A stretch of DNA of 64,000 nucleotides from positions 124,001 through 188,000 of the forward strand of contig CAXIWQ010000172.1 in the NCBI GenBank assembly GCA_964036275.1. Direction: 5' to 3'. The notes beneath the pieces were generated by a model that was not told where the DNA came from, searched no databases, and worked only from the letters and a program-made list of their open reading frames with translations. Positions 39,601-53,900 of this stretch are shown piece after piece (the first letter of the stretch is position 1; every line of letters begins with the position of its first letter). This stretch comes from Litoditis marina. Its lineage: Eukaryota; Nematoda; Chromadorea; Rhabditida; Rhabditidae. Both the position numbers and the translations under genes were made by a program.

Positions 39601-42185
39601 GAAAAAAATTCATACGGCTATCAAGTCTGTTGCTCCCAGCTACGAAAACCTAATACGACCCTATATTCTGTGGCGCACAGCCACAAAAGACAAATTAACG
39701 CGGTTATTGACTCTTTGCCGTGCAGCTACAGGAAAAAGGTTATACGGCTATCAAGTATGTTGCTCCCAGCTACAAAAACCTAATACGACTATATATTCTG
39801 TGGCGCACAGTCACAAAATACGAATTAACGCGGTTATCGACTCTTTGCATTGCAGCTACAGAGAACAGATCATACGGCCATCAAATCTGTTGCTCCCAGC
39901 TACAAAAACCTAATACGACTATATATTCTGTGGCGCACAGCCACAAAAGACGAATTAACGCGGTTATTGACTCTTTGCCTCGCAGTTACAGAGAATATTT
40001 CATACGGCTATCAAATCTGTTGCTCCCAGCTACAAAAACCTAATACGACAATCTATTCTGTGGCGCACAGCCACAAAGACGAATTAACGCGGTTATTGAC
40101 ATTTTGACTTGCAGCTACAAAAAAAAAATCATACGGCTATCAAGTCTGTTGCTTCCAACTACAGAAACATAATACGACAATCTATTCTGTGGCGCACAGC
40201 CACAAAACACGAAATATCGCGGTTATCGACTTGTTGGCTTGCAGCTACAGAGAAAAGTTCATACGGCTATCAAGTCTGTTGCTCCCAGCTACAAAAACCT
40301 GATACGACAATCTATTCTGTGGCGCACAGCCACAAAAGACAAATTAACGCGGTTATTACCTCTTTGCCTTGCAGCTACAGAAAAAAGGTTATACGGCTAT
40401 CAAGTATGTTGCTCCCAGCTACAAAAACCTAATACGACTATCTATTCTGTGGCGCACAGCCACAAAATACGAATTGACGCGGTTATCGACTCTTTGCCTT
40501 GCAGCTACAGAGAACAGTTCATACGGCTATCAAATCTGTTGCTCCCAGCTACAAAAACCTAATACGACAATCTATTCTGTGGCGCACAGCCACAAAAGAC
40601 GAATTAACGCGGTTATTGACTCTTTGCCTCGCAGTTACAGAGAACATTTCATACGGCTATCAAATCTGTTGATCCCAGCTACAAAAACCTAATACGACAA
40701 TCTATTCTGTGGCGCACAGCCACAAAGACGAATTAACGCGGTTATTGACATTTTGACTTGCAGCTACAAAAAAAAATCATACGGCTATCAAGTCTGTTGC
40801 TTCCAACTACAAAAACATAATACGACTTTATATTCTGTGGCGCACAGCCACAAAATACAAATTAACGCGGTTATTGACTCTTTGCCTTGCAGTTACAGAG
40901 AACATTTCATACGGCTATCAAATCTGTTGCTCCCAGCTACAAAAACCTAATACGACTTTATATTCTGTGGCGCACAGCCACAAAAAACAAATTAACGCGG
41001 TTATTACCTCTTTGCCTTGCAGCTACAGAAAAAAGTTTATACGGCTATCAAGTCTGTTGCTCCCAGCTACAAAAACCTGATACGACAATCTATTCTGTGG
41101 CGCACAGCCACAAAAGACAAATTAACGCGGTTATTACCTCTTTGCCTTGCAGCTACAAAAAAAGTTCATACGGCTATCAAGTCTGTTGCTCCCAGCTACA
41201 AAAACCTAATACGACTTTATATTCTGTGGCGCACAGCCACAAAAGACAAATTAACGCGGTTATTGACTCTTTGCCGTGCAGCTACAGGAAAAAGGTTATA
41301 CGGCTATCAAGTATGTTGCTCCCAGCTACAAAAACCTAATACGACTATCTATTCTGTGGCACACAGCCACAAAATACGAATTAACGCGGTTATCGACTCT
41401 TTGCCTTGCAGCTACAGAGAACAGTTCATACGGCTATCAAATCTGTTGCTCCCAGCTACAAAAACCTAATACGACAATCTATTCTGTGGCGCACAGCCAC
41501 AAAATACGAATTATCGCGGTTATCGACTTGTTGGCTTGCAGCTACAGAGAAAAGTTCATACGGCTATCAAGTCTGTTGCTCCCAGCTACAAAAACCTGAT
41601 ACGACAATCTATTCTGTGGCGCACAGCCACAAAAGACAAATTAACGCGGTTATTACCTCTTTGCCTTGCAGCTACAGAAAAAAATTCATACGGCTATCAA
41701 GTCTGTTGCTCCCAGCTACGAAAACCTAATACGACTTTATATTCTGTGGCGCACAGCCACAAAAGACAAATTAACGCGGTTATTGACTCTTTGCCGTGCA
41801 GCTACAGGAAAAAGGTTATACGGCTATCAAGTATGTTGCTCCCAGCTAAAAAAACCTAATACGACTATCTATTCTGTGGCGCACAGTCACAAAATACGAA
41901 TTAACGCGGTTATCGACTCTTTGCCTTGCAGCTACAGAGAACAGATCATACGGCCATCAAGTCTGTTGCTCCCAGCTACAAAAACCTAATACGACTATAT
42001 ATTCTGTGGCGCACAGCCACAAAAGACGAATTAACGCGGTTATTGACTCTTTGCCTCGCAGTTACAGAGAATATTTCATACGGCTATCAAATCTGTTGCT
42101 CCCAGCTACAAAAACCTAATACGACAATCTATTCTGTGGCGCACAGCCACAAAGACGAATTAACGCGGTTATTGACATTTTGACT
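36630..42185 (+). repeat. Twenty-one-monomer HOR, two copies (2726 bp)
   Basis: The block 36734-39459 is followed immediately by 39460-42185 with the same monomer order. All marker pairs have an offset of exactly 2726 bp: 36994/39720, 37383/40109, 38027/40753, 38550/41276, 38940/41666 and 39200/41926. Rare variants are shared by both copies, including ACAGTCACAAAATACG, GAACAGATCATACGGCCATC and GTTGATCCCAGC. The differences I noticed are very few (for example GGCGCAC versus GGCACAC at about 41360). The unit also contains a related 16-monomer offset of 2076 bp (36085 to 38161). Confidence 0.88.
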
Positions 42186-43199
42186 TGCAGCTACAAAAAA
42201 AAATCATACGGCTATCAAGTCTGTTGCTTCCAACTACAGAAACATAATACGACAATCTATTCTGTGGCGCACAGCCACAAAACACGAAATATCGCGGTTA
42301 TCGACTTGTTGGCTTGCAGCTACAGAGAAAAGTTCATACGGCTATCAAGTCTGTTGCTCCCAGCTACAAAAACCTGATACGACAATCTATTCTGTGGCGC
42401 ACAGCCACAAAAGACAAATTAACGCGGTTATTACCTCTTTGCCTTGCAGCTACAGAAAAAAGGTTATACGGCTATCAAGTATGTTGCTCCCAGCTACAAA
42501 AACCTAATACGACTATCTATTCTGTGGCGCACAGCCACAAAATACGAATTGACGCGGTTATCGACTCTTTGCCTTGCAGCTACAGAGAACAGTTCATACG
42601 ACTATCAAATCTGTTGCTCCCAGCTACAAAAACCTAATACGACAATCTATTCTGTGGCGCGAGCCACAAAATACAAATTATCGCGGTTATCGACTTGTTG
42701 GCTTGCAGCTACAGAGAAAAGTTCATACGGCTATCAAGTCTGTTGCTCCCAGCTACAAAAACCTAATACGACTATATATTCTGTGGCGCACAGCCACAAA
42801 AGACGAATTAACGCGGTTATTGACTCTTTGCCTCGCAGTTACAGAGAACATTTCATACGGCTATCAAATCTGTTCCTCCCAGCTACAAAAACCTAATACG
42901 ACAATCTATTCTGTGGCGCATAGGGACAAAGACGAATTAACGCGGTTATTGACATTTTGACTTGCAGCTACAAAAAAAAATCATACGGCTATCAAGTCTG
43001 TTGCTTCCAACTACAAAAACATAATACGACTTTATATTCTGTGGCGCACAGCCACAAAATACAAATTAACGCGGTTATTGACTCTTTGCCTTGCAGTTAC
43101 AGAGAACATTTCATACGGCTCTCAAATCTGTTGCTCCCAGCTACAAAAACCTAATACGACTTTATATTCTGTGGCGCACAGCCACAAATAACAAATTAA

Positions 43200-44520
43200 C
43201 GCGGTTATTACCTCTTTGCCTTGCAGCTACAGAAAAAAAGTGTATCCGGCTATCAAGTCTGTTGCTCCCAGCTACAAAAACCTAATACGACTTTATATTC
43301 TGTGGCGCACAGCCACAAAAGACAAATTAACGCGGTTATTGACTCTTTGCCGTGCAGCTACAGAAAAATTTTATACGGCTATCAAGTATGTTGCTCCCAG
43401 CTACAAAAACCTAATACGACTATCTATTGTGTGGCGCACAGCCACAAAATACGAATTAACGCGGTTATCGACTGTTTGCTTTGCAGCTACAGAAAAAAGT
43501 TAATACGTCTATCAAGTATGTTGTTCCCAGCTACAAAAACCTGATACGACAATATATCCTGTGGCGCAAAGCCACAAAATACGAATTAACGCGGTTATTG
43601 ACATTTTGACTTGCAGCTACAAAAAAAAATCATACGGCTATCAAGTCTGTTGCTTCCAACTACAAAAACATAATACGACTTTATATTCTGTGGCGCACAG
43701 CCACAAAATACAAATTAACGCGGTTATTGACTCTTTGCCTTGCAGCTACAGAAAAAAAGTTTATACGGCTATCAAGTCTGTTGCTCATGGCTACAAAAAC
43801 CTAATACGACTTTATATTCTGTGGCGCACAGCCACAAAAGACAAATTAACGCGGTTATTACCTCTTTGCCTTGCAGCTACATAAAAAAGTTTATACGGCT
43901 ATCAAGTCTGTTGCTCCCAGCTACAAAAACCTAATACGACTTTATATTCTGTGGCGCACAGCCACAAAAGACAAATTAACGCGGTTATTGACTCTTTGCC
44001 GTGCAGCTACAGAAAAATTTTATACGGCTATCAAGTATGTTGCTCCCAGCTACAAAAACCTAATACGACTATCTATTGTGTGGCGCACAGCCACAAAATA
44101 CGAATTAACGCGGTTATCGACTGTTTGCTTTGCAGCTACAGAAAAAAGTTAATACGGCTATCAAGTATGTTGTTCCCAGCTACAAAAACCTGATACGACA
44201 ATATATCCTGTGGCGCAAAGCCACAAAATACGAATTAACGCGGTTATTGACATTTTGACTTGCAGCTACAAAAAAAAATCATACGGCTATCAAGTCTGTT
44301 GCTTCCAACTACAAAAACATAATACGACAATATATTCTGTGGCGCAAAGCCACAAAATACGAATTAACGCGGTTATCGACTCTTTGCCTTGCAGCTACAG
44401 AGAGCAGTTCATACGGCTATCAAATATGTTTTGCTCCCAGCTACAAAAACCTAATACGACAATATATTCTGTGGCGCACAGCCACAAAATACGAATTAAC
44501 GCGGTTATCGACTCTTTGCC
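43200..44520 (+). repeat. Five-monomer (649-bp) duplication
   Basis: The monomers at 43221-43660 recur at about 43870-44310 with an offset of 649 bp. Shared rare variants are GAAAAATTTTATACGG, CTATTGTGTGGCGC, GACTGTTTGCTTTGCAG, TATATCCTGTGGCGCAAAGCC and a CATTTTGACTTGCAG monomer. The first copy has ATACGTCTATC where the second has ATACGGCTATC. Confidence 0.8.
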
Positions 44521-47500
44521 TTGCAGCTACAGAGAACAGTTCATACGGCTATCAGGTATGTTGCTCATGGCTACAAAAACCTAATACGACTTTATATTCT
44601 GTGGCGCACAGCCACAAAAGACAAATTAACGCGGTTATTGACTCTTTGCCTTGCAGCTACAGAAAAAAGTTCATACGGCTATCAAGTATGTTGCTCCCAG
44701 CTAGAAAAACCCAATACAACTATCTATTCTGTGGCACACAGCCACAAAATACGAATTAACGCGGTTATCGACTCTTTGCCTTGCAGCTACAGAAAAAAGT
44801 TTATACGGCTATCAAGTCTGTTGCTCATGGCTACAAAAACCTAATACGACTTTATATTCTGTGGCGCACAGTCACAAAAGACAAATTAACGCGGTTATTA
44901 CCTCTTTGCCTTGCAGCTACAGAAAAAAGTTTATACGGCTATCAAGTCTGTTGCTCCCAGCTACAAAAACCTAATACGACTTTATATTCTGTGGCGCACA
45001 GCCACAAACGACAAATTAACGCGGTTATTGACTCTTTGCCGTGCAGCTACAGAAAAAAGTTTATACGGCTATCACGTATGTTGCTCCCAGCTACAAAAAC
45101 CTAATACGACTATCTATTCTGTGGCACACAGCCACAAAATACGAATTAACGCGGTTATCGACTCTTTGCCTTGCAACTACAGGAAAAAGTTTATACGGCT
45201 ATCAAGTATGTTGCTCATGGCTACAAAAACCTAATACGACTTTATATTCTGTGGCGCACAGTCACAAAAGACAAATTAACGCGGTTATCGACTGTTTGCT
45301 TTGCAGCTACAGAAAAAAGTTAATACGGCTATCAAGTATGTTGTTCCCAGCTACAAAAACCTGATACGACAATATATCCTGTGGCGCAAAGCCACAAAAT
45401 ACGAATTAACGCGGTTATTGACATTTTGACTTGCAGCTACAAAAAAAAATCATACGGCTATCAAGTCTGTTGCTTCCAACTACAAAAACCTAATACGACA
45501 ATATATTCTGTGGCGCACAGCCACAAAATACGAATTAACGCGGTTATCGACTCTTTGCCTTGCAGCTACAGAGAACAGTTCATACGGCTATCAGGTATGT
45601 TGCTCATGGCTACAAAAACCTAATACGACTTTATATTCTGTGGCGCACAGCCACAAAAGACAAATTAACGCGGTTATCGACTCTTTGCCTTGCAGCTACA
45701 GAGAGCAGTTCATACGGCTATCAAATATGTTTTGCTCCCAGCTACAAAAACCTAATACGACAATATATTCTGTGGCGCACAGCCACAAAATACGAATTAA
45801 CGCGGTTATCGACTCTTTGCCTTGCAGCTACAGAGAACAGTTCATACGGCTATCAGGTATGTTGCTCATGGCTACAAAAACCTAATACGACTTTATATTC
45901 TGTGGCGCACAGCCACAAAAGACAAATTAACGCGGTTATTGACTCTTTGCCTTGCAGCTACAGAAAAAAGTTCATACGGCTATCAAGTATGTTGCTCCCA
46001 GCTAGAAAAACCCAATACAACTATCTATTCTGTGGCACACAGCCACAAAATACGAATTAACGCGGTTATCGACTCTTTGCCTTGCAGCTACAGAAAAAAG
46101 TTTATACGGCTATCAAGTCTGTTGCTCATGGCTACAAAAACCTAATACGACTTTATATTCTGTGGCGCACAGTCACAAAAGACAAATTAACGCGGTTATT
46201 ACCTCTTTGCCTTGCAGCTACAGAAAAAAGTTTATACGGCTATCAAGTCTGTTGCTCCCAGCTACAAAAACCTAATACGACTTTATATTCTGTGGCGCAC
46301 AGCCACAAACGACAAATTAACGCGGTTATTGACTCTTTGCCGTGCAGCTACAGAAAAAAGTTTATACGGCTATCACGTATGTTGCTCCCAGCTACAAAAA
46401 CCTAATACGACTATCTATTCTGTGGCACACAGCCACAAAATACGAATTAACGCGGTTATCGACTCTTTGCCTTGCAACTACAGGAAAAAGTTTATACGGC
46501 TATCAAGTCTGTTGCTCATGGCTACAAAAACCTAATACGACTTTATATTCTGTGGCGCACAGTCACAAAAGACAAATTAACGCGGTTATCGACTGTTTGC
46601 TTTGCAGCTACAGAAAAAAGTTAATACGGCTATCAAGTATGTTGTTCCCAGCTACAAAAACCTGATACGACAATATATCCTGTGGCGCAAAGCCACAAAA
46701 TACGAATTAACGCGGTTATTGACATTTTGACTTGCAGCTACAAAAAAAATCATACGGCTATCAAGTCTGTTGCTTCCAACTACAAAAACCTAATACGACA
46801 ATATATTCTGTGGCGCACAGCCACAAAATACGAATTAACGCGGTTATCGACTCTTTGCCTTGCAGCTACAGAGAACAGTTCATACGGCTATCAGGTATGT
46901 TGCTCATGGCTACAAAAACCTAATACGACTTTATATTCTGTGGCGCACAGCCACAAAAGACAAATTAACGCGGTTATTGACTCTTTGCCTTGCAGCTACA
47001 GAAAAAAGTTCATACGGCTATCAAGTATGTTGCTCCCAGCTAGAAAAACCCAATACAACTATCTATTCTGTGGCACACAGCCACAAAATACGAATTAACG
47101 CGGTTATCGACTCTTTGCCTTGCAGCTACAGAAAAAAGTTTATACGGCTATCAAGTCTGTTGCTCATGGCTACAAAAACCTAATACGACTTTATATTCTG
47201 TGGCGCACAGCCACAAACGACAAATTAACGCGGTTATTGACTCTTTGCCGTGCAGCTACAGAAAAAAGTTTATACGGCTATCACGTATGTTGCTCCCAGC
47301 TACAAAAACCTAATACGACTATCTATTCTGTGGCACACAGCCACAAAATACGAATTAACGCGGTTATCGACTCTTTGCCTTGCAACTACAGGAAAAAGTT
47401 TATACGGCTATCAAGTCTGTTGCTCATGGCTACAAAAACCTAATACGACTTTATATTCTGTGGCGCACAGTCACAAAAGACAAATTAACGCGGTTATTAC

Positions 47501-47900
47501 CTCTTTGCCTTGCAGCTACAGAAAAAAGTTTATACGGCTATCAAGTCTGTTGCTCCCAGCTACAAAAACCTAATACGACTTTATATTCTGTGGCGCACAG
47601 CCACAAAAGACAAACTAACGTGGTTATTGACTCTTTGCCGTGCAGCTACAGAAAAAAGTTTATACGGCTATCAAGTATGTTGCTCCCAGCTACAAAAACC
47701 TAATACGACTATCTATTCTGTGGCGCACAGCCACAAAATACGAATTAACGCGGTTATCGACTGTTTGCTTTGCAGCTACAGAAAAAAGTTAATACGGCTA
47801 TCAAGTCTGTTGCTCCCAGCTACAAAAACCTAATACGACAATCTATTCTGTGGCGCACAGCCACAAAAACGAATTAACGCGGTTATTGACATTTTGACTT
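44521..47900 (+). repeat. Ten-monomer HOR (1300-1301 bp)
   Basis: Markers at 44521, 44781, 45041 and 45381 recur at 45822, 46082, 46342 and 46682 (offset 1301 bp), and 45560 recurs at 46860 (1300 bp). Rare shared variants include ATATGTTTTGCTCCC, with an extra TT, at about 44427 and 45729; CTATCAGGTATG; and CTATCACGTATG. The unit then shortens: 46342 to 47250 is 908 bp (seven monomers). Confidence 0.8.
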
Positions 47901-50900
47901 GCAGCTACAAAAAAAAAATCATACGGCTATCAAGTCTGTTGCTCCCAACTACAAAAACATAATACGACTTTATATTCTGTGGCGCACAGCCACAAAATAC
48001 AAATTAACGCGGTTATGGACTCTTTGCCTTGCAGCTACAGAAACAAAGTTTATACGGCTATCAAGTCTGTTGCTCATGGCTACAAAAACCTAATACGACT
48101 TTATATTCTGTGGCGCACAGCCACAAAAGACAAATTAACGCGGTTATTACCTCTTTGCCTTGCAGCTACATAAAAAAGTTTATACGGCTATCAAGTCTGT
48201 TGCTCCCAGCTACAAAAACCTAATACGACTTTATATTCTGTGGCGCACAGCCACAAAAGACAAATTAACGCGGTTATTGACTCTTTGCCGTGCAGCTACA
48301 GAAAAAAGTTTATACGGCTATCAAGTATGTTGCTCCCAGCTATAAAAACCTAATACGACTATCTATTCTGTGGCGCACAGCCACAAAATACGAATTAACG
48401 CGGTTATCGACTCTTTGCCTTGCAGCTACAGAGAACAGTTCATACGGATATCAAGTATGTTGCTCATGGCTACAAAAACCTAATACGACTTCATATTCTG
48501 TGGCGCACAGCCACAAAAGACAAATTAACGCGGTTATTGACTCTTTGCCTTGCAGCTACAGAAAAAAGTTTATACGGCTCTCAAGTATGCTCCCAGCTAC
48601 AAAAACCTAATCCGACAATCTATTCTGTGGCGCACAGCCACAAAATACAAATAAACGCGGTTATCGACTCTTTGCCTTGCAGCTACAGATAACAGTTCAT
48701 ACGGCCATCAAATATGTTGCTCCCAGCTACAAAAACCTAATACGACAATCTATTCTGTGGCGCACAGCCACAAAATACGAATTAACGCGGTTATCGACTT
48801 TTTGCCTTGCAGCTACAGAGAACAGTTCATACGGCTATCAGGTCTGTTGCTCATGGCTACAAAAACCTAATACGACTTTATATTCTGTGGCGCACAGCCA
48901 CAAAAGACAAATTAACGCGGTTATTGACTCTTTGCCTTGCAGCTACAGAAAAAAATTTATACGGCTATCAAGTATGTTGCTCCCAGCTAGAAAAACCCAA
49001 TACAACTATCTATTCTGTGGCACACAGCCACAAAATACGAATTAACGCGATTATCGACTCTTTGCCTTGCAGCTACAGAAAAAAGTTTATACGGCTATCA
49101 AGTCTGTTGCTCATGGCTACAAAAACCTAATACGACTTTATATTCTGTGGCGCACAGCCACAAAAGACAAATTAACGCGGTTATTACCTCTTTGCCTTGC
49201 AGCTACAGAAAAAAATTCATACGGCTATCACGTCTGTTGCTCCCAGCTACAAAAACCTAATACGACTTTATATTCTGTGGCGCACAGCCACAAAAGACAA
49301 ATTAACGCGGTTATTGACTCTTTGCCGTGCAGCTACAGAAAAAAGTTTATACGGCTATCAAGTATGTTGCTCCCAGCTACAAAAACCTAATACGACTATC
49401 TATTCTGTGGCGCACAGCCACAAAATAAGAATTAACGCGGTTATCGACTGTTTGCTTTGCAGCTACAGAAAAAAGTTAATACGGCTATCAAGTCGGTTGC
49501 TCTAAGCTACAAAAACCTAATACGACAATCTATTCTGTGGTGCACAACCACAAAGTACTAATTAACGCGGTTATTGACTCTGTGGCTTGCAGCTACAGAA
49601 AAAAGCTTATACGGCTATCAAGTGTGTTGCTCACAGCTACAAGAACTTAATACGACTATATATTCTGTGGCGCACAGCCACAAAAGACAAATTAACTCGG
49701 TTATTACCTCTTTGCCTTGCAGCTACGGAAAAAAAGTTTATACGGCTATCAAGTCTGTTGCTCCCAGCTACAAAAACGTAATACGACTTCATATTCTGTG
49801 GCGCACAGCCACAAAAGACAAATACACGCGGTTATTGACTCTTTGCCGTGCAGCTACAGAAAAAAGTTTATACGGCTATCAAGTATGTTGCTCCCAGCTA
49901 CAAAAACCTAATACGACTATCTATTCTGTGGCGCACAGCCATAAAATACGAATTAACGCGGTTATCGACTTTTTGCCTTGCAGCTACAGAAAAAAGTTTA
50001 TACGGCTATCAAGTCTGTTGCTCCCAGCTACAAAAACCCTAATACGATTATCTATTCTGTGGCGCACAGCCACGAAATACGAATTAACGCGGTTTTCGAC
50101 TCTTCGGCTTGCAGTTACAGAAAAAAAATAATACGGCTATCAAGTCTGTTGCTCCCAACTACAAAAACCTAATACGACTTTATGTTTTGTGGCGCACAGC
50201 CACAAAAGACAGATTAACGCGGTTATTGACTCTTTGTTTTGCAGCTACAGAAAAAAGTTTATACGGCTATCAAGTATGTTGCTCCCAGCTAGAAAAACCC
50301 AATACAACTATCTATTCTGTGGCACACAGCCACAAAAGACAAATTAACGCGGTTATTGACTCTTTGCCTTGCAGCTACAGAAAAAAGTTTATACGGCTCT
50401 CAAGTATGCTCCCAGCTACAAAAACCTAATACGACAATCTATTCTGTGGCGCACAGCCACAAAATACAAATTAACGCGGTTATCGACTCTTTGCCTTGCA
50501 GCTACAGATATCAGTTCATACGGCTATCAAATATGTTGCTCCCAGCTACAAAAACCTAATACGACAATCTATTCTGTGGCGCACAGCCACAAAATACGAA
50601 TTAACGCGGTTATCGACTTTTTGCCTTGCAGCTACAGAGAACAGTTCATACGGCTATCAGGTCTGTTGCTCATGGCTACAAAAACCTAATACGACTTTAT
50701 ATTCTGTGGCGCACAGCCACAAAAGACAAATTAACGCGGTGATTGACTCTTTGCCTTGCAGCTACAGAAAAAAATTTATACGGCTATCAAGTATGTTGCT
50801 CCCAGCTAGAAAAACCCAATACAACTATCTATTCTGTGGCACACAGCCACAAAATACGAATTAACGCGGTTATCGACTCTTTGCCTTGCAGCTACAGAAA

Positions 50901-53900
50901 AAAGTTTATACGGCTATCACGTCTGTTGCTCCCAGCTACAAAAACCTAATACGACTTTATATTCTGTGGCGCACAGCCACAAAAGACAAATTAACGCGGT
51001 TATTGACTCTTTGTCGTGCAGCTACAGAAAAAAGTTTATACGGCTATCAAGTATGTTGCTCCCAGCTACAAAAACCTAATACGACTATCTATTCTGTGGC
51101 GCACAGCCACAAAATAAGAATTAACGCGGTTATCGACTGTTTGCTTTGCAGCTACAGAAAAAAGTTAATACGGCTATCAAGTCGGTTGCTCCCAGCTACA
51201 AAAACCTAATACGACAATCTATTCTGTGGTGCACAACCACAAAGTACTAATTAACGCGGTTATTGACTCTGTGGCTTGCAGCTACAGAAAAAAGCTTATA
51301 CGGCTATCAAGTGTGTTGCTCACAGCTACAAGAACTTAATACGACTATATTTTCTGTGGCGCACAGCCACAAAAGACAAATTAACTCGGTTATTACCTCT
51401 TTGCCTTGCAGCTACGGAAAAAAAGTTTATACGGCTATCAAGTCTGTTGCTCCCAGCTACAAAAACGTAATACGACTTCATATTCTGTGGCGCACAGCCA
51501 CAAAAGACAAATAAACGCGGTTATTGACTCTTTGCCGTGCAGCTACAGAAAAAAGTTCATACGGCTATCAAGTATGTTGCTCCCAGCTACAAAAACCTAA
51601 TACGACTATCTATTCTGTGGCGCACAGCCACAAAATACGAATTAACGCGGTTATCGACTTTTTGCCTTGCAGCTACAGAAAAAAGTTTATACGGCTATCA
51701 AGTCTGTTGCTCCCAGCTACAAAAACCTAATACGATTATCTATTCTGTGGCGCACAGCCACGAAATACGAATTAACGCGGTTATCGACTCTTCGGCTTGC
51801 AGTTACAGAAAAAATAATAATACGGCTATCAAGTCTGTTGCTCCCAACTACAAAAACCTAATACGACTTTATGTTTTGTGGCGCACAGCCACAAAAGACA
51901 GATTAACGCGGTTATTGACTCTTTGCCTTGCAGCTACAGAAAAAAGTTTATACGGCTCTCAAGTATGCTCCCAGCTACAAAAACCTAATACGACAATCTA
52001 TTCTGTGGCGCACAGCCACAAAATACAAATTAACGCGGTTATCGACTCTTTGCCTTGCAGCTACAGATATCAGTTCATACGGCTATCAAATATGTTGCTC
52101 CCAGCTACAAAAACCTAATACGACAATCTATTCTGTGGCGCACAGCCACAAAATACGAATTAACGCGGTTATCGACTTTTTGCCTTGCAGCTACAGAGAA
52201 CAGTTCATACGGCTATCAGGTCTGTTGCTCATGGCTACAAAAACCTAATACGACTTTATATTCTGTGGCGCACAGCCACAAAAGACAAATTAACGCGGTT
52301 ATTGACTCTTTGCCTTGCAGCTACAGAAAAAAATTTATACGGCTATCAAGTATGTTGCTCCCAGCTAGAAAAACCCAATACAACTATCTATTCTGTGGCA
52401 CACAGCCACAAAATACGAATTAACGCGGTTATCGACTCTTTGCCTTGCAGCTACAGAAAAAAGTTTATACGGCTATCAAGTCTGTTGCTCATGGCTACAA
52501 AAACCTAATACGACTTTATATTCTGTGGCGCACAGCCACAAAAGACAAATTAACGCGGTTATTACCTCTTTGCCTTGCAGCTACAGAAAAAAATTCATAC
52601 GGCTATCACGTCTGTTGCTCCCAGCTACAAAAACCTAATACGACTTTATATTCTGTGGCGCACAGCCACAAAAGACAAATTAACGCGGTTATTGACTCTT
52701 TGCCGTGCAGCTACAGAAAAAAGTTTATACGGCTATCAAGTATGTTGCTCCCAGCTACAAAAACCTAATACGACTATCTATTCTGTGGCGCACAGCCACA
52801 AAATAAGAATTAACGCGGTTATCGACTGTTTGCTTTGCAGCTACAGAAAAAATTTAATACGGCTATCAAGTCGGTTGCTCCCAGCTACAAAAACCTAATA
52901 CGACAATCTATTCTGTGGTGCACAACCACAAAGTACTAATTAACGCGGTTATTGACTCTGTGGCTTGCAGCTACAGAAAAAAGCTTATACGGCTATCAAG
53001 TGTGTTGCTCACAGCTACAAGAACTTAATACGACTATATATTCTGTGGCGCACAGCCACAAAAGACAAATCAACTCGGTTATTACCTCTTTGCCTTGCAG
53101 CTACGGAAAAAAAGTTTATACGGCTATCAAGTCTGTTGCTCCCAGCTACAAAAACGTAATACGACTTCATATTCTGTGGCGCACAGCCACAAAAGACAAA
53201 TAAACGCGGTTATTGACTCTTTGCCGTGCAGCTACAGAAAAAAGTTTATACGGCTATCAAGTATGTTGCTCCCAGCTACAAAAACCTAATACGACTATCT
53301 ATTCTGTGGCGCACAGCCACAAAATACGAATTAACGCGGTTATCGACTTTTTGCCTTGCAGCTACAGAAAAAAGTTTATACGGCTATCAAGTCTGTTGCT
53401 CCCAGCTACAAAAACCTAATACGATTATCTATTCTGTGGCGCACAGCCAAAAAATACGAACTAACGCGGTTATCGACTCTTTGGCTTGCAGTTACAGAAA
53501 AAAAAATAATACGGCTATCAAGTCTGTTGCTCCCAACTACAAAAACCTAATACGACTTTATGTTTTGTGGCGCACAGCCACAAAAGACAGATTAACGCGG
53601 TTATTGACTCTTTGTTTTGCAGCTACAGAAAAAAGTTTATACGGCTATCAAGTATGTTGCTCCCAGCTAGAAAAACCCAATACAACTATCTATTCTGTGG
53701 CACACAGCCACAAAATACGAATAAACGCGGTTATCGACTCTTTGCCTTGCAGCTACAGAAAAAAAAGTTTATACGGCTATCAAGTCTGTTGCTCCCAGCT
53801 AGGAAAACCCAATACAACTATCTATTCTGTGGTGCACAGCCACAAAAGACAAATTAACGCGGTTATTACCTCTTTGCCTTGCAGCTACGGAAAAAAGTTT

